Shown: in pieces, positions 17,751 to 27,597 of the stretch
How the letters are laid out: each line of letters opens with the position of its first letter
Position numbering within the stretch: the stretch's first letter is position 1
NCBI GenBank assembly: GCA_964389685.1
Contig: CAYMFM010000007.1
Location: 37,011-101,010, forward strand
Length of the DNA: 64,000 nt
From: G020353115 sp964389685
GTDB lineage: Bacteria; Bacteroidota; Bacteroidia; Bacteroidales; VadinHA17
Reading direction: 5' to 3'
The notes under the pieces: model-generated
Database searches by the model: none
The model's input: the letters and a program-made list of their open reading frames with translations, nothing else
What the model was told of the DNA's origin: nothing
Position numbers and translations under genes: made by a program

Positions 17751-18644
17751 ATGAATCTGTTTCAGGCAATGCTTTTAACGGTTCTGATGTTAGCTCCTGT
17801 TGATTGTCTTGCACAGAGAATTGAAAATGTTCATCCTGAAATAGAAGGAGAAAAGATACATATATATTATGATTTAATTGGCATTGCTGCTGATCAATCT
17901 GTAATTGTAAAAGCATTTATGTCAACGGATGGTGGTAAGACTTATGGAGAACCCTTAAAGAGTGTTGTCGGAGATGTCGGATTAGTTGTTGGTCCGGGGG
18001 AAAACAGATGTATAATATGGGATGTTTTTGAGGACGTGGATGAGATGGTTAGTGTAAATGTTAAATTTAAGGTAAAAGCGGACCTTGTGCAATCTGAACA
18101 AATAAGGCAATCATCTGGGCGTCAATTCAAATTAGATCTGAATGCAAATCTGGGATCAAAGGGTATTCTTGAATCTAATTCATATGGTTTCAATCTGAAA
18201 GGGGCAATTTATTTGGAACAGTTAGGATTAGGAGTGAGAGTTGATTATTATAAAACTTTTCGTGAAGACATTGATTATTCAGATTTGATTAATAATTATC
18301 CGGATACTGGATATTATTGGGGATATTCTGGTGGAGTAATCATTGAGTATGACTTAATTCGAACCCCCAAATATTCATTATACCCTTTTTTATACGTCGG
18401 ACAAACAAAAATCATGTATAAATATAACCCGGATTACAAAAAGGATGAGTATTATAAGTATAGCCTAATTGGTTCTCTCGGATTGGGATTTGATATCAAT
18501 ATTGTGAAATTTTTATTCCTGGGATTGGAACTCGAATATTATTTATCACCCTGGTTTGATATTGTTCCATCGGAAGAACCTGATGAAGGGTTAGATGGAT
18601 TATGCATCGGTTTTGTATTAAAATTTGCCCTGAATCCGGGCTAA
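17751..18644 (+). CDS. Secreted Ig-like plus beta-barrel protein, partner of the caspase gene
   Basis: 297 aa from the ATG at 17751, which gives a clean signal peptide (MNLFQAMLLTVLMLAP, cleavage after CLAQ). A start at 17727 would add eight polar residues. Residues 20-115 form a beta-rich domain (IYYDLIG, STDGGKTYGEPL, GDVGLVVGPGENRCIIWD) of a type seen before caspase or sulfatase-modifying domains in Bacteroidota. Residues 125-297 alternate like an outer-membrane beta-barrel. The caspase-like gene follows after 8 bp, so the two are probably made together and may act together. Confidence 0.7.
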   Translation: MNLFQAMLLTVLMLAPVDCLAQRIENVHPEIEGEKIHIYYDLIGIAADQSVIVKAFMSTDGGKTYGEPLKSVVGDVGLVVGPGENRCIIWDVFEDVDEMVSVNVKFKVKADLVQSEQIRQSSGRQFKLDLNANLGSKGILESNSYGFNLKGAIYLEQLGLGVRVDYYKTFREDIDYSDLINNYPDTGYYWGYSGGVIIEYDLIRTPKYSLYPFLYVGQTKIMYKYNPDYKKDEYYKYSLIGSLGLGFDINIVKFLFLGLELEYYLSPWFDIVPSEEPDEGLDGLCIGFVLKFALNPG

Positions 18645-18652
18645 GATAAACA

Positions 18653-19825
18653 ATGAGCTTTAATTTATTAAAATACATTTTATTATTCATAGTCTTATTG
18701 ACTATAAACCATTCTTTGCTTTGCCAGATAGAAGGAGAAAGTAAAGTAACTACTATCATTATTAAAAAGCCCGAAATTCCTAAATCAGTTGACAGAAATA
18801 TCAGGGATATAGTTCCCCCTGAGATAAAAATTATTTCACCCCAGGTTGATACCTCCTTTAGCGCTCGTATTTCGGCAACAAGTATCTATTTGATTGGCAG
18901 GCTTACCGACCAGTCGGGTATTCAGTCACTCCGAATAAATGATAAAATTATTGCTACAGATGAAAATGGTTTCTTCCAGCAAACATATAATCTGGTAGAT
19001 GGATTAAATGTTTTTGAAATTAATGCAACCGATGTATTATCGAACTCTTGCGTTAAATTGCTTTCTCTGATAAATATTACTGCTGAAAAAACCCAGGTAA
19101 CTTCTGATGAGGAAAATTATGAAGGGGAAAATCATGGATTAATAATAGGAATAAATAACTATAAAGATCCTGCCCTGGTTGACCTGGATAATCCAATTAC
19201 TGATGCAACTTTGTTATACAGCACTTTGATCGGTAATTACATGTTTGATCCTGAAAATGTCACTCTTCTTAAGGATCCAACCAGAGCTGACATCATTAAA
19301 AAACTTGATGAATTAAGCTATCAGCTGACAAAGAATGATAATCTTCTCATATTCTATGCGGGACATGGATTTTGGGATAAAGAAAAAGAGACTGGATTCT
19401 GGTTGCCAGCTGATGCTGAGAAATTTTCTTCAGTTAACTGGATTCGAAATAGCACAATCCAGGATTTTGTGGATGATATTAATACACAACACACTTTATT
19501 AATCACAGATGCTTGCTTTGCTGGCTCAATATTTAAATCCAGAGCAGGATTTCTGGATGCTTCTGTTGCTGTGAACAAGTTGTATTCACTGACAAGTCGA
19601 AAAGCTATGACAAGTGGGACATTGGAGGAAGTCCCGGATAGAAGTGTATTCTTAGAATTTCTGTTGAAAAGACTTCTCGAAAATGAAAAAAAGTATCTGT
19701 CAGCCAGTGAATTATTTAATAATTTTCGTGAAGCTGTTCTGAATAATAGTCCCAATGTTCCTCAATACGGTGTAATTCAAGATACAGGTGATGAGGGCGG
19801 AGATTTCATTTTTATGAAACGATAG
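18653..19825 (+). CDS. Secreted caspase-like protease (peptidase C14 family)
   Basis: 390 aa. A signal peptide covers residues 1-25. An Ig-like domain follows (about 55-142: PPEIKIISPQ, IGRLTDQSGIQSLRIND). The caspase domain spans 160-390 (HGLIIGINNYKDPALVDLDN) and has both catalytic residues: His238 in YAGHG and Cys288 in DACFAGS. It should be an active cysteine protease, exported to the periplasm or surface. It is the second gene of a two-gene operon. Many bacterial caspase-like proteins take part in signalling or cell-death responses; a role here is inference. Confidence 0.87.
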   Translation: MSFNLLKYILLFIVLLTINHSLLCQIEGESKVTTIIIKKPEIPKSVDRNIRDIVPPEIKIISPQVDTSFSARISATSIYLIGRLTDQSGIQSLRINDKIIATDENGFFQQTYNLVDGLNVFEINATDVLSNSCVKLLSLINITAEKTQVTSDEENYEGENHGLIIGINNYKDPALVDLDNPITDATLLYSTLIGNYMFDPENVTLLKDPTRADIIKKLDELSYQLTKNDNLLIFYAGHGFWDKEKETGFWLPADAEKFSSVNWIRNSTIQDFVDDINTQHTLLITDACFAGSIFKSRAGFLDASVAVNKLYSLTSRKAMTSGTLEEVPDRSVFLEFLLKRLLENEKKYLSASELFNNFREAVLNNSPNVPQYGVIQDTGDEGGDFIFMKR

Positions 19826-20312
19826 TATCTGTTATAACTGAACAGCAGGTGCTTTGCTCTGCCTTATGGTGGTAAAAATAATCCGGCAAACCAGGAACAA
19901 GGTCACCGGATTTTCCAGGTAATTCGCATAATTTATTCTGGTTCAGGTTTTAGAGTTATAAGGTAGTAAAAAACGAATGCACATTTTATGCGTTCAAATG
20001 ATTCCGTGCATTTCGGTCTATGAACCCTATTTCGAAGGACGGTGTTCGGTCCCTAAAAAACAAAAATCAAACCCGTCTGGAAGGCATTTTGTATTTTTTC
20101 GAGCCTGCCTGCCGATCAGGCAGGGATCCTCTGCCAAAGGCATTCCTTTGGAAGATTTTCTAAAGAAGCGTAGCTTTTAAGAAAATCGGGATAATCGGTT
20201 ACGAGGCCCGCCCTGTGAAATAGTCTTAACGGGTTACATTTTTTACCGAGTACCGAGTCGGAGATCATGACCGAGCAGTGCAAGCGTCAGGGCACCGAGG
20301 ACTTTTTCATTT
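19826..20312. repeat. Repeat mosaic after the caspase operon
   Basis: It holds several short palindromes (cctgcctgccgatcaggcagg, ccaaaggcattcctttgg, gattttct...agaaaatc). A half-copy of the CCCTGTGAAATA element lies near 20207, and an 'accgagtaccgagtcggag' tract at 20247-20300 is like the one at 960. The frame at 19977-20180 crosses these palindromes and is not believed to be a gene. Confidence 0.55.
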
Positions 20313-20372
20313 TATAACTTTTCAAGCCATTTCTTCACCTGATCTGGTGTCACTGTCCCATTCTCCAACGTG
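20313..20372 (-). pseudogene. Displaced 3' end of lysS (fragment 2)
   Basis: Minus strand reads NTLENGTVTPDQVKKWLEKL and a stop: the GTVTP-type end, as in fragments 1 and 7. It is followed in gene direction by the 'accgag' tract. Together with fragment 3 it repeats the arrangement found at 31.68-31.90 kb. Confidence 0.65.
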
Positions 20373-20475
20373 TTAATTTGAATATCGATTAATGATTAAC
20401 GAACGCCGATTTTAGAAGTTAATCAAATCCTAAATCAAAAATCGTTAATCGTTAATCTTAAATCAAATAAAATCT

Positions 20476-20530
20476 ATGGCCTTAGCCAACCAGCAACTTC
20501 TTCCGGACTCAGCCCTTTCAACCCCAAAGG
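20476..20530 (-). pseudogene. Displaced 3' end of lysS (fragment 3)
   Basis: Minus strand reads PLGLKGLSPEEVAGWLRP and a stop, very close to the last codons of lysS (LGLKGLSPEDVASWLNSL). It is about 100 bp from fragment 2, separated by 'gattaacgaacgccgatttt' sequence nearly identical to that just after lysS. Confidence 0.65.
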
Positions 20531-20653
20531 AATATCGAACACTGATTAACGAATGTCGAATAATGAAGTAGATCATGGTCAGAGAAACGTGGTTCTAAGT
20601 CTCTCAACTGCGGACTGGAGACTGAGGACTTTTACCTCGTCGCGCGTCACTGG
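20531..20653. other. Short spacer after a TPR gene
   Basis: About 120 bp with 'cactgattaacgaatgtcga' and a cgcgcgtcac tract at the TPR gene stop, similar to the GTGAC tract at 4918. No gene. Confidence 0.4.
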
Positions 20654-22564
20654 TTACTTGTCACTATTTTGTCTGGCAAGCGCCTCTTCCACTTCCTGGA
20701 TATGGCAACGAAGTACATGACTATAGATTGGTTTTAGATCCCACGCTCTATTCAGGATTGTTAATGCCTCCTCATATTGCCCCAGTTTATATAATCCCCA
20801 ACCCTTTGTACCCAGGTATAAATAATAATCGGGATCAGTTTCCAATCCTTTTTCGATAATTTTCATACCCTCCCCAATGTTTCTTTCAGTTTCAATCAGG
20901 AACCAGGCAAGATTGTTCAGTATGTCAGGATTTTCAGGTTCCATTGAGATCGCTTGCTGATAATACTTCTGTGCTTTATCCGGGATACCGGCATCAGAAT
21001 AAATATCAGCAATATTTGTTGCTATAACTGACTCAGGTAACAGGTTTTCTTTACATAAAGATACATACCTGTCAATATATGTATTTGTCGCAATCGTATC
21101 ATTTTCATTAAAGGCAAGTATTGCCTGCATGCCGGTCAGTATAAGATTTCCGGGAAAGTCCTTTTCTGATTTTTTATAAAGTTCTTTTTCTTTTCTTACC
21201 TGACCGGTTTTGTGATATGCAAATCCCAATGCAGTATATACCGGGCTCCAGAAAGGTTTTGAATACCGTTCTTCATATTTCTTGAGTGCTTTTTCCAACT
21301 CAGGAATTGCTTTGTTGAATTGATGTAAGTTGTTATACGCAGTGCCTTTATAATAATAAAAGTCCGGTAACTGATCATCAATTTCCTGTAACTGCTTCAG
21401 GTATTTAATTTCTTCCTGTGGCGTTTCGAAAGTCAGGGCATAGATGTAATCTGTCCAGATCTGAAGTTGCAATGGCATCTGGTCTTTTTTTTCAAAAGCC
21501 CTGAGACAACATTCTTTTGCTTCTTCATACCTGCCTTGCCGGGCATATGAAAAAGAAAGTAATGCAGTTGCAAAAGTAAGGCTTGAATCATATTCCACTG
21601 CCTGGGAAAGCCATTGTGCTGCCGTTGAATAATCAAATTTTTTCAGTGCTCCGTACCCATAAGCAAAAAAGCTATACACTTCATGAGAGTCAGTAGATAC
21701 AAGTTGCTGAAAAGCAGCAGGCACTTCCTTTTGCATTTCAGCTATAATAAGGTAATTCTTTACCATAAAAGAAAGTGAATCAATGAAATGCAGAATATTT
21801 TCTGTTGTTCCATCAACATGAAAAGATTTAATATCATCTTTTGTTTTTGTATCGTATAGTTGTGCATTTAACCTTATTATTGTACCTGATTGTTTTATAC
21901 TGCCGTAAATAAACATAGTTGCGCCCAGTTTCTTTGATACTCTATTTGCAACAGGAGGTGTTATAGAGGTATAATTGTTATAACCACTGCTTTGGAGCAA
22001 ACTGTTGATGCTTTCTTTTTGTTTCACTTTTAATTCCTCTGAGTTTGAAAGGGAGGTAATGAGATCAGTCTGAATTGCAGTCTGCCATTTATTCCAGGTT
22101 GTATCATTTGTCATATTCTGAAAAGGCAATACGGCTACTGAAACTCGATCATTTGCACGCATCTCAGTATCTGTTTTATTCCGGCTGAATATTTTCGGCC
22201 ACACAAGAATTGCAACCATAACCAGTAATACAGCAATAACAATGTCATTTCTACTCAGTCTTCTTTTTGCATGTTTTGTTAAAGTTTTTTTCTCCCCGGT
22301 TAGTGTTTCCGATTCCGTTTTAATTATTCCTTCGGAAGTGATATCATATATCCAGCTAAGGATAACGACAACAGGTAATCCTAACACCAGAATAGAAACA
22401 ATCAGAGTTGCTGTCCATTCCGGCAGGAGCAAAGGTCCAATTAGATTGTTAACCAGTTCAATAATGATATAAGCAGTAGCAGCATATATGGTAAGCACCC
22501 TGAAGACTTTGCGTCTTTTCAACTCCTGCCACAGTCTGATAAGTTTGCTTGGTTTTTGTGGCAT
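20654..22564 (-). CDS. Membrane-anchored TolB-like/TPR protein (paralogue 3)
   Basis: 636 aa. The start MPQKPSK is followed by WQELKRRKVFRVLTIYAATA, the usual two early membrane segments and a third at about 104-122. The TolB-like domain opens with RVSVAVLPFQNMTNDTTW (about 140-260), and TPR repeats fill the C-terminal 370 residues. It lies 42 bp downstream of paralogue 4 on the same strand. The two are the most alike pair here (NMTNDTTW/NMTSDTTW, SLSNSEELKV/SLTNSEELKV), which suggests tandem duplication. Confidence 0.85.
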   Translation of the reverse strand: MPQKPSKLIRLWQELKRRKVFRVLTIYAATAYIIIELVNNLIGPLLLPEWTATLIVSILVLGLPVVVILSWIYDITSEGIIKTESETLTGEKKTLTKHAKRRLSRNDIVIAVLLVMVAILVWPKIFSRNKTDTEMRANDRVSVAVLPFQNMTNDTTWNKWQTAIQTDLITSLSNSEELKVKQKESINSLLQSSGYNNYTSITPPVANRVSKKLGATMFIYGSIKQSGTIIRLNAQLYDTKTKDDIKSFHVDGTTENILHFIDSLSFMVKNYLIIAEMQKEVPAAFQQLVSTDSHEVYSFFAYGYGALKKFDYSTAAQWLSQAVEYDSSLTFATALLSFSYARQGRYEEAKECCLRAFEKKDQMPLQLQIWTDYIYALTFETPQEEIKYLKQLQEIDDQLPDFYYYKGTAYNNLHQFNKAIPELEKALKKYEERYSKPFWSPVYTALGFAYHKTGQVRKEKELYKKSEKDFPGNLILTGMQAILAFNENDTIATNTYIDRYVSLCKENLLPESVIATNIADIYSDAGIPDKAQKYYQQAISMEPENPDILNNLAWFLIETERNIGEGMKIIEKGLETDPDYYLYLGTKGWGLYKLGQYEEALTILNRAWDLKPIYSHVLRCHIQEVEEALARQNSDK

Positions 22565-22606
22565 AAGATCTGGTCAGGTTGAGGTTTAATATATAAAAAT
22601 AGCAGC

Positions 22607-24523
22607 TTAATTATTTAATTGCTCAGCAACAGCTTTCTTTACTTTCTCAAGTAAAAGATAACTTGAGTGATTATACACTGGTCTTAATTCCCAGCTTTTT
22701 TCAAGCAGATCAAGGGCTTCATTATATTTACCCTGCTTATATAATCCCTCACCTTTATTTTCCAGATATAGATAACTGTTTGGCCTTATTTTCAGTGCCT
22801 TATCCATAAGTTCCACTCCCTCATCAATATTTCTATCTTCATGTATAAGGAACCATCCAAGATTATTCAGACAGCTGGGGTTTTCAGGTTCCGTGGATAT
22901 GGCTTCCCGGTAACAATCCTCAGCTTTATCCAGGTAGCCTCCCTCAGTGTAAATATAAGCCAGGCCAAATTTTGTATCTACAACAGGTAAGGAAATATCT
23001 TCAGCGATAGATATACATTTCTCAATATATCGATTTGCTGCAACCGTGTCTTCTTCAGTTAATGCCAGGATAGCCTGCCTCTGGGGTACATAGTAACTAT
23101 CAGGGAAATCCTGCTCTGCTTTCTTATACAGCTTTTTTTCTTTCCTGTACTGGCCAGTCTCATGATATGAAAATCCAAGCATAATATAGTCATATGCCCA
23201 CCTTGGTTTTGACTCCCATTTTTTATATATATCAAGAGCTTTGCTCATTACAGTAATCGCTTTATCATATTGATTCAAAGCAACATAAATACGACCTAAT
23301 TCATAATAAAAGGGGGGATATTGATCATCAAGCTCCAGAAGTTGATTACAGTATTTAATTTCTTCATTTGGTGTTTCAAAATACATGGCATAAAGCCAGC
23401 TTAAGTGAATATTCTGCCCTATGTCCATCTGATTTCTTTTATCGTAAACCTTAAGACACCATTCTTTTGCCTTATCAATCTGGCTGATGTTATAATAAGC
23501 CACAGAAAGCATCGTTATTGCAGAATAAAAGCTTGAATCGATAGCTATAGCCTGCAAATAATAATTAATTGCTGTAGTAAAATCTGTATTATTAAAAGCT
23601 TTTTGTCCATACATGAAATATCTGTATGCTTCGGGTGAACTGGTAGGTGTTGTATACCTGTCATCGACAGGTTTTTCTTGTTCTAATTTGGATATTATAA
23701 GAAAATCCTTTACCTGTGCAGAAAGGGAATCAATGATATTAAAGATCATCTCTTCACTGTCAGGGCTTTCTATTTGAAACGACTTAATGACCTCTTCATT
23801 TTTCGGATTAATCAGTTGAGTATTCACCCGGACTATATTACCTGCCTGAGTTATGCCTCCATAGACTAAGACGCTTGCATCCAGTTTCTGTGAAATTGTA
23901 CTTGCAACTGAAGGTGCTATTGAAGCATAATTGGTAATATCCCTGCTTCGCATTATGCTGTTTACAGTTTCTGTTTGCCTGACTTTTAGTTCTTCTGAGT
24001 TGGTAAGGGACGCTATTAATTCATTTTGTATCCCGCTCTGCCAGATATCCCAGGTGGTATCACTGGTCATATTCTGAAATGGCATTACAGCAACTGAAAT
24101 CCTTCCATCGGATGAGATCAGGCTCTCCAGGCTGTTTCTATTGAATATTTTAGGCCATACCAGTATTGCTACAATAACAATCAAAGCAGCTATTATAAAA
24201 TCACTGGCTTTCAGGCGGCTTTTTCTCGCAGGTTTTATCAGGGGCACTTTTTGCTCTGTTTCTTCGACTGGCGCAGTTCTCACTATTCCTTCAGTAGTGA
24301 AATCAAATATCCATGCAAAAATTGCGGCTATAGGAAATCCTACTGCCAGCAGTAATATGATTAATGTAGCAACCCATACAGGCAGATGCAAAGGATCCAC
24401 AAGATTGTTGACCACCTCAATTATTATATAGGCAATACCTGCATAAATGGCAAGTACTCTGAAGACTTTCCGCCTTTTGAGCTCCTGCCAGAAGTTTTTA
24501 GGATTGTCAGATTTTTCAGGCAT
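22607..24523 (-). CDS. Membrane-anchored TolB-like/TPR protein (paralogue 4)
   Basis: 638 aa from MPEKSDNPKNF. The frame stays open to a TTG at 24535, but the ATG at 24523 aligns with the other paralogues. Membrane segments lie at about 22-40, 48-72 and 108-126, a TolB-like domain starts at about 143 (RISVAVMPFQNMTSDTTW), and TPR repeats run from about 300. It is probably the first gene of an operon with paralogue 3. No enzyme domain is present; an inner-membrane scaffold or sensor role is inferred. Confidence 0.85.
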   Translation of the reverse strand: MPEKSDNPKNFWQELKRRKVFRVLAIYAGIAYIIIEVVNNLVDPLHLPVWVATLIILLLAVGFPIAAIFAWIFDFTTEGIVRTAPVEETEQKVPLIKPARKSRLKASDFIIAALIVIVAILVWPKIFNRNSLESLISSDGRISVAVMPFQNMTSDTTWDIWQSGIQNELIASLTNSEELKVRQTETVNSIMRSRDITNYASIAPSVASTISQKLDASVLVYGGITQAGNIVRVNTQLINPKNEEVIKSFQIESPDSEEMIFNIIDSLSAQVKDFLIISKLEQEKPVDDRYTTPTSSPEAYRYFMYGQKAFNNTDFTTAINYYLQAIAIDSSFYSAITMLSVAYYNISQIDKAKEWCLKVYDKRNQMDIGQNIHLSWLYAMYFETPNEEIKYCNQLLELDDQYPPFYYELGRIYVALNQYDKAITVMSKALDIYKKWESKPRWAYDYIMLGFSYHETGQYRKEKKLYKKAEQDFPDSYYVPQRQAILALTEEDTVAANRYIEKCISIAEDISLPVVDTKFGLAYIYTEGGYLDKAEDCYREAISTEPENPSCLNNLGWFLIHEDRNIDEGVELMDKALKIRPNSYLYLENKGEGLYKQGKYNEALDLLEKSWELRPVYNHSSYLLLEKVKKAVAEQLNN

Positions 24524-24753
24524 AAGGCTGTTCAATTGGTTGATTTAATAAATAAATGTATGCAATTCTGAGATTATAATCAAGAATATTATTATAGATG
24601 AGCTATTTAGCTGCAGCAGGAATGTTACATGCAAAGCCCTAGCTTTTTCATTAGTAAAATTACAGATAGCTTCCCATCGGGAGGCATATTATTGTATTAG
24701 CCTCTTTAGTTGAGTATATCAATAATAATAACCGGGGTAAGTATTTAATGCTG

Positions 24754-26847
24754 TCAATCTCCATTAAAATACTCATTGATCAGACTTTGAAACCTTTCCT
24801 CATTCTGCAACGAGAATAGATCAGGGCTTAGTTTGATCCAGACCAGGTCGCGATAACCATCCTGGAGCGCTTTTTCCAGGTGGTCAAGTGCTTCACTTTT
24901 TCTGTCCTGCACTGCAAGAAACTCTGCGAATTGTAAATGTGCGGTTGTGTCGATTTCAATCACTTTTTTACCAAATTGCCAAGCAGTATTTATGTCTCCA
25001 AGATGTGTTAACACCAATCCATACCAGTAATATGAAAAATGATTATCAGGATCATCCCTCACCCAGGTTTCAGCATTCTTTTTGAATTCAAGAAAATGCT
25101 TCCTGGAATTCTCATGTTCGCCCATTAATTTATAAATGATACCCAAGTTATAATGAGCAGAAGTTTCCTCTGGATCTATTCGAAGTATTTCCTCCAAAAC
25201 TGCAATTGATTTCTCATACTTTCCCTGGAGCCTATAGACATAGGCTAATCTATATTGATTATGTAACAGATTCGGATCAAGGTTCTTAGCTTTGATGTAT
25301 GCATCTTCAGCCATATCAAGACTATCAATTCCCACATATGCTGAGCCCAGATAGCAATACGACCATGGATTTTCTGGGCCACACTCAGTCATACTTTTTG
25401 ACCAAACAAGAGCTGAGTCCATCTGCCCAAGATTTGTTAAATATGTCCAAATAAGTCCACCATAAGTGAGCATAAAATATGGATCAATACGAAGGGCAAT
25501 TTTATATTCTCCAACTGCCTTTTCATAGTCGCCCTGGTTTTGAAAATACCAAGCCAGGTTATTGTGATATGTCGATACATCAGGATACAGTTCAATCAGT
25601 GTTTCTTCATATTGAATGGCTTTATCCAGATCACCTTCAATATTGCTGGCATAAAAAGCAAGGATCCCATATTTTTCAGTATCTGTGAGATCATCAATGG
25701 ACACCATTGCCTCTTCTAATAATTCTTGCCCTTGCTCCCTGTCAAATCGTTCACAGAGCAAATTACCCAGGGAGGCTTTCGCGGCGGTGAAATTAGAATC
25801 AATTTGAATGGCATTCTCATAATGGATTTTTGCACCTTCAAAATCAGCGTTAAAATGATTTTCAACACCCATTGAGAATTGCTTCAGTGCATCCAAAGAG
25901 GCAGTTGTCACCTTTGATAGTGGCTTATTTTGTCCTGATATCTTATACCTCGATTCTCCCAGGTTTCGTCTTATCCTATGACTTAGCTGATCCAATTTTG
26001 TTATAACTTCATCCTGATCCCTTGCATAAATGACTTCTGACCTCATTAGTTCTCCGGTTCCAGCTTCCAGGATTTTAGCAGTTAAAATATACCGGCCTCC
26101 AACCCTGCTGATACCTGGAACAATACAGACGTCTATGCCTTCACGAACAGCAATCTCCCTGCCTGTCTCTTCATCAATATGTAATCTATTCCCCTTTTTC
26201 ATCCTTTTTAATGCCTCAAACATTCTCTGCCGTGGTAATACGTTAACATATCGTGATTGATCTATGCTCAATGTAAAGGCAGTATTCAGTGAATTATCAA
26301 AAATTGTTTCTTCAGTAAGATTTTCAAAATCGGCGATCACAATCCAATCCCGCTCTTCAAAATGTATTGATTTTCCTCCATAGAACAGAAACATAATTAC
26401 AGCAATACCGATTACTCCAAATGAGCTTATTCTGACTATTTTTTCTTTACCTTTTCCTTTTTTTGCTTTCAACATTTCATCTGTCGGACCTGCTGTGTCT
26501 GGTATTATATTATCAGGATGAAAAGCAGCTTCTTTTTTATCATCCTGTTCTATTTGAGCGAGAGAAAAATCCTCCCATTGTGCAGCACCACTGTTTCTTC
26601 TTAGTTTAATTCCATAAGGGGTTGCTTTGAAAAACCAGGAAAGCAACAATGCAATTGGAAATCCAATGACCGCAAAGACCATAACAAAAGTTATAATCCT
26701 GCCAGGCAGATTAAGGGGGCCGATGATTATATCGGTGATTTCAAGCAGGCTGAAAGCAACCGCAATGTAAACGGTCATAACATGGATCACCTTCCGGCTC
26801 TTCAGTTCCCGCCAGAACCGGAATGGATTATTGGATTGTTCAAGCAT
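24754..26847 (-). CDS. Membrane-anchored TolB-like/TPR protein (paralogue 5)
   Basis: 697 aa from MLEQSNNPFRFWRELKSRKV. The first two membrane segments match the family; a longer linker (about 85-145) leads to the third at about 148-166. The TolB-like domain (DWIVIADFENLTEETIFDN) is the branch often seen behind serine/threonine kinases, here with no kinase. At least eight TPRs follow (330-690). It is the most divergent of the set but keeps the same promoter and leader. The ATG at 26847 is chosen over the one two codons upstream because it aligns with the paralogues. Confidence 0.84.
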   Translation of the reverse strand: MLEQSNNPFRFWRELKSRKVIHVMTVYIAVAFSLLEITDIIIGPLNLPGRIITFVMVFAVIGFPIALLLSWFFKATPYGIKLRRNSGAAQWEDFSLAQIEQDDKKEAAFHPDNIIPDTAGPTDEMLKAKKGKGKEKIVRISSFGVIGIAVIMFLFYGGKSIHFEERDWIVIADFENLTEETIFDNSLNTAFTLSIDQSRYVNVLPRQRMFEALKRMKKGNRLHIDEETGREIAVREGIDVCIVPGISRVGGRYILTAKILEAGTGELMRSEVIYARDQDEVITKLDQLSHRIRRNLGESRYKISGQNKPLSKVTTASLDALKQFSMGVENHFNADFEGAKIHYENAIQIDSNFTAAKASLGNLLCERFDREQGQELLEEAMVSIDDLTDTEKYGILAFYASNIEGDLDKAIQYEETLIELYPDVSTYHNNLAWYFQNQGDYEKAVGEYKIALRIDPYFMLTYGGLIWTYLTNLGQMDSALVWSKSMTECGPENPWSYCYLGSAYVGIDSLDMAEDAYIKAKNLDPNLLHNQYRLAYVYRLQGKYEKSIAVLEEILRIDPEETSAHYNLGIIYKLMGEHENSRKHFLEFKKNAETWVRDDPDNHFSYYWYGLVLTHLGDINTAWQFGKKVIEIDTTAHLQFAEFLAVQDRKSEALDHLEKALQDGYRDLVWIKLSPDLFSLQNEERFQSLINEYFNGD

Positions 26848-26864
26848 ATGCATTGGTTTGGATA

Positions 26865-26892
26865 GTTAAATATAAATCAAGTATATATCAAA
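26865..26892 (-). promoter_or_regulatory. Conserved TPR-gene promoter, copy 3
   Basis: Minus strand TTTG (26892-26889), 16 bp, TATTTAAC (26872-26865), then TATCCAAACCAA and the start. The stretch around the -33 box is nearly the same as that before the M14-like gene at 30.95 kb. Confidence 0.5.
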
Positions 26893-27052
26893 CGCAAATG
26901 TGGTTAACGAAAATTGGAATTATAAAGAACCATTAGTAGACAAACATCCAAAAGAAATATTGAACACCGATTAACGATTTTTGATTTACGAAGTATCTAC
27001 TACTTCTGAAATCGGCGTTCGTTGATCCTTGTTCTTACATCAATTCATATCT

Positions 27053-27130
27053 ATTGCTTTAGCCACCCGGCAACTTCCTCTGGACTCAGCCCTTTAAGCC
27101 CAAGCTTATTCTTATCGTAAACATCCAGGT
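27053..27130 (-). pseudogene. Displaced 3' end of lysS (fragment 5)
   Basis: Minus strand reads LNLDVYDKNKLGLKG and LSPEEVAGWLKQ then stop, matching the last 27 or so codons of lysS. It carries no upstream synthetase sequence. It lies between paralogue 5 and the HipA gene. Confidence 0.7.
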
Positions 27131-27145
27131 TCAGACCCAGCAATC

Positions 27146-27530
27146 AACCTCGTAGAGGTTGCACATTGGTAGAAAGATCCGGGATACGACAAAAACCGCC
27201 GACTTGTCCGCCGTACCCGCCATCTGGCAGGTGGCGGAGAAGGAGGAAACTGCCATTCCTTATTCGAGGGGAACCGGTGCATTCGGCGGAATGCAAAGAC
27301 GCGGATTAAAAATCCCTGCTTTCCGATCCATGAATCGTTTTCCTGTTGTAGAAAGTTCGTAGTTGGACCGGTATTTAGGTGGTCACGTTTACCCCAGGCT
27401 GCGCCTGGGGCTATTCATTGTTAAATCCCATTCGGGATTTCTCCGATCTCTTGTTATTTAATCTCCCTTTTCCTGAGATGCACTTTCATACCCAAATCTT
27501 TAGGTTAATTTAAGGGACAAAAGAATGACA
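27146..27530 (+). repeat. Family-A palindromic element, copy 4
   Basis: Begins with AACCTCGTAGAGGTT, then a ccgatccat...ttggaccgg inverted repeat, ccccaggctgcgcctgggg and aaatcccattcgggattt. From about 27358 to 27490 it is base-for-base the same as copy 5 (31184-31316) by eye, so one of the two is recent. Beyond that point the two drift apart by small changes up to 'aagggacaaaagaatgaca'. Confidence 0.75.
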
Positions 27531-27597
27531 TACCAAAGGAATAATGGCCTAAAACATCTAATAATCAACGGAATAGTACAATAATATAGAGTTCATA

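Larger units (their letters stand above)
26893..27597. repeat. Repeat-filled spacer between TPR gene and HipA gene
   Basis: About 700 bp: a 'gattaacgatttttgatttacg' segment, lysS fragment 5 (27053-27130), family-A element copy 4 (27146-27530) and AT-rich sequence at the HipA stop. No gene is supported; the frame at 27159-27362 lies in the repeat. Confidence 0.6.

Noticed and set aside
19977..20180. 67-codon frame after the caspase gene
   Set aside because: It crosses several palindromes and has no family resemblance.
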